Assembly (NCBI GenBank): GCA_009602725.1
Contig: WELB01000089.1
Location: 70,866-99,445, forward strand
DNA from: Spirogloea muscicola
Lineage: Eukaryota; Streptophyta; Zygnematophyceae; Spirogloeales; Spirogloeaceae
Direction: 5' to 3'
Length of the DNA: 28,580 bases
Shown: piece after piece, positions 9,051 to 16,743 of the stretch
Layout of the letters: each line of letters opens with the position of its first letter
How positions within the stretch are numbered: position 1 is the first letter of the stretch
Position numbers and translations under genes: made by a program
The notes under the pieces: generated by a model
What the model was told of the DNA's origin: nothing
Databases searched by the model: none
Seen by the model: only the letters and a program-made list of their open reading frames with translations

Positions 9051-11286
9051 TTATGTAAACTTCTTGGCGTCTAGCAAGTTGCCCTCTGGCTCCCAAGAGC
9101 TGTGCTCCAAGCCATAACCATCCCACTGAATGAGGACTTCCCTACTGCCTCGTCGCCCTCTCCTTGCAAGGATATGCTTCACGACGTATACCATGTCCTT
9201 GTCCCCTTTCTTTGCTTCCTGCAAGCATAATCTGTCTTGAGCCCTGGGCTTTTTCCTATATAGATTAGTAATGTTGCTGCTGAAGCAAGATGTGCATTGA
9301 GGCAACGTGGTCAGTTGCCGCATGGTGCCTACTAAATGCTGTAGCGAGACTAGCTTCCGTTTGCTGCTAGAAAGTCTTGTAGCCATCCCGCTCGACCCCT
9401 CTGAGCTGGACACTGCAAATCCTGGACTAGAGCTTGACGAATCTTCAGGAGTCTCATCTTGTGTTACGCCTGACTCAGAGCTTATTGGTTCTTCTGCTCG
9501 GCACTCTTGCTGCGTCAGGACGAGGTAATGTGCGACCGATGTGTACCCCTCAGCAATGACCTGCCAATCGTACAGCCAATTTGCCAACAAAAGAATTATG
9601 GACTGCCGAGCCGCATAATCTTGTGGAGTAGTAGGGCTGTGGTGTGTTGCACGCCTTGGCTTCTCCAACTTAGGAGCTCAGCTAGTCAAGGCGTCAACCA
9701 TACCGTGGCTAAGGACTTACTCACCTTCCTGTAGAGTTGGCCCGTGGGGGCCCAGCCCTTGTGTGACCTGCAGAAGCTGCAATTGCAAATGTCCCGGCAT
9801 ACTGGGCATACCCAATCCTTTTTCGCTTGTGCCTCAAGCACATTCTCTCCATATCTGCCAATACGTGAAAGGATTAGTTATTGTGAGGAGTCAGCTAACC
9901 AGCCAAAGGAGCGCAGGGCTGTTTATAGCAAGAGTGTGCATGAGTGATGTTCAGATAGTGCATGATAGTACATAACTCAGACACTGGGGTGAACAGCAAA
10001 AGCTGAGTAACCTCACCTCATGAAGAGGCAGTCACCACAAAATTGCCCACGGAGGGACTTGCATCTAGAACAGGTGGTCCGCTGGCCCAGCGTCTTCTGC
10101 CTGTGCATGCACAACCCATCAGAATGCAGCAATGACTTTTACTGGTCCCCCTTTCTTTAGACGATACAGAAGCCAGCGTGTAGCAACAAGTGTAGGCCGG
10201 CATTCCATGCTGGCATTCGGCCACCAGCTTGGAAGCCTTGCTTTAAGCTGCTAGCAGTTCAGCTATCCTCAGCTGACCTGCATTGATGACAAGTTCTCCC
10301 TTTCAGATTGTCATACACCCGCGTCTTTCCTGCATTGTAGGTGGTAAAAGCACAGTCAGCTGGCTGCTGACCTACAACATGCAGCAAGAGTAGGAAATGC
10401 GAGCAAGATTGATGAGCAGATGGGTCATCCCATCTTAAGGGATACTACACAAGCTGCAGTATAGAGTAGCCACTTTTGCTGCCTGCTTCCCAAGACGTTG
10501 AGAAGGTCAATCGTAAGCCACGGCCGTCAGCCAACGTGTCGCGTGAGCGGACGACTCTCAAGGAGTGAAACTGGTCTGCATGCTGTCCAGGCTGGACCTA
10601 GAGAGCTGCGCACCATCGGGAGCGAAGCCGTCCTTGTTGAGTTGCCACGGCTGGGCTGCGCTGCCCAGCAGCCGCAGGTGCTCGCGCGTGTACAACTCCG
10701 GCCTGCATTCGCCAGGTTGCAGCTTCTGCCGCCGCGTCTCGTCGCTGCTGGCCAGCTGGGGCCGAGCTTGCCGTGGCGATGCCGCATTGGCACTCGGCTC
10801 ACGGTAGTCCTTCTGAACTCCCGCCAATCTGGCCAGCGCCCACAGGCATTTCCGAAGTGTCAGCACTCTGTGCGACCTCTCAACGCATCTGACTTTCTAC
10901 TGCTGACACGGGGTTTCCAAGAGCACCCAGTCTGCCTAGCCCATGGCTCCGCTAGCATAGTCATGAATACCATCTGCATGCACCTGGCTGGCTCTTGAAG
11001 CCGCTCATTGAATACCAGCAGCCGCATTTTGGTCTTTAAGATTGAAGCGGGGAGGCGCGGACCTGCTGGAGGAGCGGCTGGCGGCAGCGCGGGGCAGCGA
11101 CGCTCGGCGTGAGGCGCCGGCGGCAGGCGGCGGCAGCGGCGGCAGAGAAGAAGGGGCCGCGGCAGGAGGAGGGGAAGGAGGAGGAGGTGGGAGAGCAGCG
11201 GCGAGGAGGCCAAGCAGAGACAGGCGCGCGCGGTTGACGGCCAGGCGCGACTGCCGCTGGAGCTCGTACGCCGTCAGCGGCGCCAT
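9051..11286 (-). CDS. CDCA7-like zf-4CXXC_R1 zinc-finger protein with C-terminal chromodomain
   Basis: Six exons on the minus strand: 11286-11016, 10865-10614, 10329-10278, 10100-10017, 9854-9725, 9560-9051. All junctions are GT-AG and phases close to 432 residues; the acceptor at 10866 is the least certain. The N-terminus (MAPLTAYELQRQSRLAVNRA) resembles the family's helical start and is followed by a Pro/Ala-rich linker. PELYTREHLRLLG and VYDNLKGRTCHQC lead into the zinc finger (about residues 175-285): CHQC, CSRC, CGDC, then RYGENV, WVCPVCR, CNCSFCR, GWAPTG and SVAHYL. This matches the plant-type CDCA7 relatives, which in animals and plants work with the HELLS/DDM1 remodeller in DNA methylation. 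After a Ser-rich linker, residues 386-432 form a chromodomain (VYVVKHIL, IQWDGY, SSWEPEGNL) with the three aromatic cage positions Tyr, Trp, Tyr. That domain is in the same exon as the end of the zinc-finger region. Binding to methylated histone is inferred, not shown. Confidence 0.87.
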
Positions 11287-11479
11287 GGCCGGGGGGGCTT
11301 CGGATGGAGGCAGGGCAGTGCGGCTTTCTGGGCGCTGCGCGACGCGGGCTTCCCGCCAAAAACGGCAGGGCTCCCGCCAGATCGGTCCCTTGGGCCTGCT
11401 CCCGCGCTGGCGGAGGCCTTCCCACGCCTTCCAGACCTTCGGTTCATTCTTTAGGCCTTCGGCGCTTCAGCTAAAGCTG

Positions 11480-11640
11480 AAGATAAACTAGGAGGCTGAA
11501 CTCTCCGACCTGCGGCTGCTTAGTAGGGGTTACTAAGCATTAGGTGGCTACTTGCTTCTGTGTGTGCTTTGCTTCTGTGTGTGTGCTTTGGCGCTTTAGC
11601 GCTTTTCTGGCTTGCCTTCTAAACTGTATCATCTTTCCAA
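11480..11640 (+). mobile_element. retroelement 3' tail fragment (copy 0)
   Basis: The frame around 11490-11525 ends LSDLRLLSRGY-stop, the same C-terminus found in the other fragments of this cluster. A following CTGGCTTGCCTTCTAAAC resembles the GGCTGGCCTTT element seen downstream of the other tails. The 5' limit is not clear. It lies about 200 bp upstream of the CDCA7-like start codon. Confidence 0.45.
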
Positions 11641-12581
11641 TTTTAACACTTGGCGGATGTGGTGACGACTGACGCGTTCGACCGGGCCAACCTCACTGCA
11701 TCTGCCCGGCCTTCCTGGCGACGCCGGCTGCCGTGCACCAGGCCTCCCTGCCTGTGAGCCGCGGGGGTCTGGGCTGCCGTCCGCTGGCTCGTGCCTGCCG
11801 GGCAGCACACTTGGGGAGTTGCGGCTTCGGTGGCCCAGCCGGCATGGGGGTCGCCTTCTGGAGCAGCGGACGTGGAGACTGGCACGTTGCCCTTCCAGGC
11901 GGCTCTCCGCTCAGCCCGGGATGCGCTGCTTGCAGATCACCCCGCCCTGGTGCCACGGGCCGTCCCGTTCGCGCACCTCGCGCGCACGGCCGACCTCCGG
12001 GCCCAAGCTCGCTTCATGGCAGAGGTAGATGCGGCCTCCTTCACCACGGCGATGGGGCTCTTGCCATCGGCTGACCTCCGGGGGCGCGCGCAGTTGCTCT
12101 CGGCATTCTCACCAGGGGCGGCAGCTTGATTGTCTGCCCTGCCGATCCACGACGCGCTCCGAATGCCCGATGACGCCTTCCGTACGGCAGTGCACCGCCT
12201 CCTCGGCCTCCACCCACCCTGCCTCAGTGGAGTGCAGCAGTGTGAGTGCGGAGAGCGCAGTTCAGACGCGGCATCGTTGGCAGCTCACATGCTCAGGTGC
12301 GCACGGGGCGGGGAGCGGACAGGAACACGACCTGCTGCGGAATGCAATGTTTGGCATCTTTGTCGAGGCCGGTTACACGGTGGCGCTCGAGAATACCAAA
12401 CATCATGCCTCCGACCGCTGGGGCGGATGGCCGCATCCACACCCGGCGCGCCGATCTCGTCGCCAGCGCGCTCGACGGGCAGCCTCGGCTCATCGCCAAC
12501 GTTGTCACGACTGACTGCTTTGTCTTCAGCAGCGCCGACGCTGGTCGGAGGAGGCGGGCTACGCAGTCTGCCAAGCTGGGC
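11641..12581 (+). pseudogene. broken non-LTR-like retroelement C-terminal region (copy 1)
   Basis: It begins with a scrap reading LADVVTTDAFDRANL (the endonuclease end of one copy) joined to the QASLPVSRGGLGCRPLARAC region that lies after the reverse transcriptase. It then runs through FRTAVHRLLGLHPPC, a CCHC knuckle (CECG, HMLRC), HDLLRNAMFGIFVEAGY, RRADLVA and IANVVTTDC. Compared with the minus-strand copy it has a TGA at 12127-12129 where that copy has Trp, frameshifts near 12310 and 12420, and Asn where the other has Asp in the ADV motif. The reverse-transcriptase palm is absent. CCHC plus an Arg-Ala-Asp-Leu / Ala-Asp-Val pattern suggests a restriction-like (PD-(D/E)XK) endonuclease of a non-LTR element, but the exact clade is not determined. 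It is dead sequence. Confidence 0.6.
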
Positions 12582-12642
12582 GCGCGGCCAGATTGACTGG
12601 TGCCAGGGAAAGGCCAGCCCAAAGTAATGGACAAGGTCTGAA
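12582..12642 (-). repeat. 61-bp inverted-repeat copy (IR3)
   Basis: It begins GCGCGGCCAGATTGACTGGT and ends ACAAGGTCTGAA. It is the reverse complement of 13057-13117 with about 3 mismatches and is also a copy of 16011-16071. It interrupts the retroelement coding homology: endonuclease region before it, KEWNYSKHPVGDEF region after it. It therefore looks like an inserted 3'-end piece in opposite orientation. Confidence 0.7.
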
Positions 12643-13117
12643 AAGACGAAGGAGAAGCGCAAAGGAATGGAATTACTCGAAACACCCGGTGGGAGACGAG
12701 TTTGTTTCACTGGCAGTCGACGTGCACGGAGCCTTTGGTACAAATTGCTTGACTTGCTTCACCGCCTTGCGCAGCGTGCAGCGGCCCGTCGCCTCGGGCA
12801 GCAGGGCGAGCAGCCCGGCTTCAATGTCGCCGGGTCCCTCGCACAAGTTTTCCGAATGCGTTTGGCCATCTCGATGCAGCGGTCCCTTGCCTTCGCGGTT
12901 CACTTGCACGCAGGGCGAGCTTTGGCGGCGGCCTCTGGCTTCCGTTAGGGCGACGTCCTTTCGCCGGCTAGCTATGCAGACTTGCATCTCCTGACTAGAG
13001 GTTACTGAGCGTTCCCTGGCTGATATCTTAGTCCTAGTCCTTCGCACTCCGGCTCCTTCAGACCTTGTCCATTCCTTTGGGCTGGCCTTTCCCAGCCACC
13101 AGTCAATCTGGCCGCGC
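12643..13117 (+). mobile_element. retroelement 3' fragment a
   Basis: The coding remnant reads YSKHPVGDEFVSLAVDVHG, then GSLAQVFRMRLAISMQRS and LHAGRALAAASGF, and in a shifted frame SYADLHLLTRGY-stop at about 12970-13008. The 3' flank contains TTTGGGCTGGCCTTTCCCAGCC. The last 149 bp (12969-13117) recur inverted at 16011-16159. The reading frame is broken at least once. Confidence 0.6.
12969..13117 (+). repeat. 149-bp inverted repeat, left arm (IR1)
   Basis: This is the reverse complement of 16011-16159 with only about 7 mismatches (roughly 95 percent identity by hand alignment). It covers the Arg-Gly-Tyr-stop tail and its 3' flank. Its last 61 bp also match IR3 (12582-12642). Confidence 0.85.
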
Positions 13118-13680
13118 TTTCATCTGCCTCCAAGGCAGGGCATGCAGTCGCCAGTGCCGCTGGAGGCAAGGAGGCAGTATGCTGATCATCCGCCGGAGGA
13201 CAGCTTCCTTCCCCTTGCCATCGAGCGCCACGGCTCGAACTCCTGCACTGGCTAGCCTGCAGTGCTGTGTCCCGACCTTATCAGGGGAGCAAGCCAATCC
13301 CCACGCGGCAGGCTCTCTCGCCCAGGCGTATCGCATGCGCCTGTCAGAGTCGCTGCAGGGGTCAATGGCACACGCGTTGCATCTCCGTGCTGGTCACGCT
13401 TTGGCTGCAGCTTCTAGCTATAGACAGGGTACACGCTACGTGGAGACTAATTTGCCTGACCTGCGGCTGCTCAACAGGGGATATTGAGCATCCAGTGTTC
13501 ACTTGAGTCGCGGGTGCTTTCAGCCTTTCCTGGCCACTTCGAACTACATTCATTCTTTTCCTGGGCTTTGTTTGGCTGGGATTTTGGCCAATCACAGCCA
13601 TCGCCCTTTACAGGAAGAGACTTTCTCTCTTCACGGTCCCTCCAAGACCTCACTCTTTCTTTTGGGCTGGCCTTTGACAC
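13118..13680 (+). mobile_element. retroelement 3' fragment b
   Basis: It begins immediately after IR1 with SASKAGHAVASAAGGKEA and, after a frameshift, YADHPPEDSFLPLAIERHG. It continues GSLAQAYRMRLSESLQGSMA and ends NLPDLRLLNRGY-stop (TGA at about 13485-13487). The following 190 bp are a 3' flank with GGCTGGGATTTTGGCC and a second TTTTGGGCTGGCCTTT at 13660-13677, after which fragment c starts. Confidence 0.6.
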
Positions 13681-14200
13681 ATTGCGCATCCTTGCCGACG
13701 TGGTCACCAAGGTGTGATTGACAGCTCCAATCCGGGGCTTTCTGCCTCGAAGGCTGGGAACACTGCAGCGAATGCCGCTTGTGGCAAGGAGGCCAAGTAC
13801 GCGGACCATCTGGGAGAAGACGAAGACGTTCTACTGGCATTTATGTGCACGGGGATTTTGGGTCTCAGTGGCTAGCTCTCTTGCCTCTTACTCTTTTGCG
13901 CAGGTGTTTCGCATTCGCCTGCCCATATTCCTCCAGCGGTCCATGTCCACGCCTTGCACCTGCTGGCCGTGCTCTTGCTGCAGTCTCTTGCTTTTGTCAA
14001 GGGGACTGCTTTCTGGCGGCTAGGTCTTCGACTTGCGGTTGCTATCCAGAATTACTAAAGTGGATAATCTGCATGGTATTTGCTTGGTTGTGTGTTTCAG
14101 CCCTTTCGGGCCTTCTCTTCGGGCTGGCTAGTCGCAGCCCTCACCCACTTTTGGAAGAGCCAATGTCTCTACACCCCTTGTCCTATTGGAGAAGTAAGCT
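13676..14200 (+). mobile_element. retroelement 3' fragment c
   Basis: It begins DTLRILADVVTK (the end of the endonuclease-like region), then DSSNPGLSASKAGN, KEAKYADHLGEDED, QVFRIRLPIFLQRSM, and a degenerate tail near 14030-14056. The 3' flank has TTCGGGCTGGCT, CGCAGCCCTC and TTTTGGAAGAGCCA (14118-14162). It meets the minus-strand copy tail-to-tail at about 14200. Confidence 0.55.
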
Positions 14201-15850
14201 CATTCAGAGAGGCGAGGGCTGTTAAAGGCCAGCCTGAGAGAAAGCACAATGCACGAGACCGTGCAGAGGGAGATTCAGATGGATGCTCAGTATCCACTTG
14301 CGAGCAACAGCAGATCAGAGTAACTCGAAGCAGGAAAAGCGGCACTCTGTCGAGACCCGGAAGCAGCAGCCATAGCACGGCCAGCGCGCGCGCGTGGACC
14401 GCATGAGCCAAAGAGCGCTGTAACGAGACCGCCAGCCTCATCCGAAAGACCTGCGCGAGGGCGCCGGCAGCATTGAACCCGGCCGCAGCTCGATGGCCTC
14501 CCAGGCAAGCCGCTGGAGGAGATCCATTCACTGCCGAAGGCCCCGTGTACGTCAATGGCCAGTGCCGCGAAGGCATCGCCTGGAGGGCGGTCAGAGTACT
14601 TGCGCTCCTTACTCCGAGCCGCCAAAGCGACTGCGTGCCCGACGAGCGTCGCCGACTTCACGGGGTTGACCGAATCAACGCAATCTGCAGTCACCACATC
14701 AGCGATAATACGCGGACCTCCTCCGGGCGATATGGCAACGAGGTCCGCGCGGCGGGTGCGAAGCTGTCCGTCAGCGCCCCGCAGGATGGGCATGATCGTC
14801 AAGTTCTCTACTGCCACCTTGTAGCCGGCCTCCAGGAACACACCATGCATGGCGTCTCGCAGGAGGTCGTGTGGCCCTGTCCGCTCGCCCCCGTGCGCAG
14901 CGGAGCATGTGGGCCGCCAGCGCCGCAGGGTCATCGTGGCGGGCACCGCACTCGCACTGTTGGACCCCGACGAGGCAGGGAGGGAGGAGGCCAAGGAGCC
15001 GGTGGACGGCCGTCCTGAATACCGCGTCTGGAGTTGTCAGCGCTGCGTAGGTGGGGAGTGCTGATAGCCACGCCGCCGCCCCAGGGGAGGAGGCGGAGAG
15101 GATCCGGGCGCGCCCTCGGATGTCGTGCGGCGGAAGGAGCTCCACCACCTGGTCATAAGCCGCTGTCCACAAGCGCAGAGTAGCGGGCCTGGGCCCGCAG
15201 GTCGGGGGTGTGCGCAAGGTGGATGAACGGAAAGACCTGCTTCGACATGTCGGGGTGGGCCGCCGGAGCGCGTCGCGGGCAGCGCGGAGAGCAGCCTGGA
15301 AGGGCAACGAGCCGCTCTCCACTTCAGCTACCACCCGCTCCAAGGTGCGGATGCCGTGAGCTTGAAACCGCCGGCTGATGGGTGCGGAGACCTGGGCCCA
15401 GCTGCCCAGGTAGGTGGCCTCGCAGGCGCGGGCGACTGGGCGGCAGCCCAGGCCGCCGCGACCAACAGGCAGGCTAGCCTGGAGCAACGCGGCTGGTGTG
15501 GGGAGGAAGCCGGGGTGTTGCAGGAGAGTGGCAGCGCTCGCCAGAATGCCAGTCAAAAGCCGCGTGCGCCGGCTTCACCGCCGGGGAGGGAGGGAGGACG
15601 TGGGCCAGGTGGTGCGGACGCTGGGCAATGCACCTGGTCAGCATGGCGGTCGCCAGCTGCATGTCTTGCAGCGTGTGGAGGCGGTCCGCCGACCGGAGGT
15701 GCTCCAGCAGTCGTGCCTGGAGCTGCTCCACTACAAAGGCTGGGGAGCCGATGGGGGCGCCGAGGAGGATGAAGCCCCCAGCTGGTGTCTGACAGCCCGA
15801 GGGCAAGCGCAGGTGGGCTGGCAGGCCCCTGGGGAGACCAAGCGCTGCAT
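14200..15850 (-). pseudogene. longest retroelement copy: RT C-terminal region, CCHC, endonuclease-like domain
   Basis: Reading from 15850 down: GGFILLGAPIGSPAFVVEQL and LQDMQLATAMLTRCIAQR (the region after the reverse-transcriptase active site in many eukaryotic elements), LLQASLPVGRGGLGCRP, SLPFQAALRAARDAL, AAWLSALPTYAALTTPDAVF, FRTAVHRLLGLLPPC, CECG with HMLRC (CCHC), then HDLLRDAMHGVFLEAGY, RRADLVAI, IIADVVTADC, AIDVHGAFG and, in another frame, LAQVFRMRLAVSLQRS, ending YSDLLLLASGY-stop at 14287. There are frameshifts near 15560, 15220, 14890 and 14430. The catalytic YxDD part of the reverse transcriptase is missing, so the copy is 5'-truncated and inactive. The 3' flank again has GGCTGGCCTTT (minus strand, about 14230). 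Confidence 0.65.
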
Positions 15851-16010
15851 GTGGCCCTATTCCAGCATCTCACGTGCAGCGGTTGCACGCAAGGTACGAA
15901 GGGGTCAAAAAGCGCTGAAACGCACAAGTGAGCAAGTTCCAGTTCGGATAATTAATTTCAACCTGAGTATAGGCGAGCTGCTTCTTGCACAGCTGCTGCA
16001 GGGATAGGAA

Positions 16011-16159
16011 GCGCGGCCAGATTGACTGGTGGCTGGAAAGGGCCAGCCCACAGGAATGGACAAGGTCTGAAGGAGCCGGAGTGCGAAGGCCTAGGACTAA
16101 GACATCAGCCAGGGAACGCTCAGTAACCTCTAGTCAGGAGATGCAAGTCTGAGTAGCTA
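16011..16159 (-). repeat. 149-bp inverted repeat, right arm (IR2)
   Basis: Partner of 12969-13117 in opposite orientation, about 95 percent identical. On the minus strand it reads the Arg-Gly-Tyr-stop tail followed by the 3' flank. No coding region for this copy exists beyond the tail, so it is a solo 3' end. Confidence 0.85.
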
Positions 16160-16194
16160 CTGCAGAACAGGCAGTGTCCAAGAGCACCAAGAGG

Positions 16195-16320
16195 AGTAGG
16201 CGCTTTCCAACACCGCATTCTCCCAGGTGTGGCGTAAGCCGTTTTCCGTCTCCTTGCAGCGTTCCATGGCACACGCCGAGTGTCTCCATGCTGGCCGACG
16301 CCGAGGCAATCTCCCGTCTG
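16195..16320 (+). mobile_element. retroelement tail scrap next to the helical-repeat gene promoter
   Basis: The plus frame reads QVWRKPFSVSLQRSMAHAEC followed by LHAGR, clearly the same segment as QVFRMRLAVSLQRSLAHAV in the other copies. It stops before the conserved C-terminus. It lies about 420 bp upstream of the ATG at 16744, so it may overlap that gene's promoter. Confidence 0.5.
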
Positions 16321-16369
16321 TGGACGTAGGGCTGATCTGGCACCACCGCCGCTGCCCTAACTCCGCCCG

Positions 16370-16427
16370 CCGCTGCCGCCGCCGCCGCAGCCGCCTTCGC
16401 GCCGCCGCCGCCGCCGCCGCCACCNCG
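16370..16427 (+). repeat. GCC-rich repeat with an unresolved base
   Basis: An imperfect GCC repeat contains the single N at 16425. Long open frames on both strands here (for example minus 16134-16970) are products of the GC bias and N, not genes. The repeat lies in the presumed promoter or leader of the downstream gene. Confidence 0.75.
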
Positions 16428-16743
16428 TACATTCCGCTGCGCGGCGACCCGCACTGCGCCGAACGGCCGCGGAGCCGGCTCCGAGGAGCGGAGCGAGGCC
16501 TGCCGTCGCCGGCGGGTTGGGATTTGCGGCGCCAGGCCCGCCGCGAGCTCCGCGCTCCTGGCCGGGACTTGCGGCGCCAGGCCCGCCGAGCTCCGCGCTT
16601 TTGCCTCTTCCGCGTCGTCAGCCGGCGAGAGGCTTATGGCCGCTCGCTCGGGCGGTCGACGTCCGGCGCTGGGGCCAGAAGTGTCAGGAGGAGGCGGGTA
16701 GGCCGCCGCCGAACGCAGGCTCGCCTGCTGCGGCGGCGACGCC

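Noticed and set aside
14850-14900. Frame change between CCHC and HDLL in both large retroelement copies, suggesting programmed frameshifting
   Set aside because: The shift falls at different bases in the two copies (a G run in the minus copy, an ACAGGAACAC context near 12325 in the plus copy), so independent decay is simpler.
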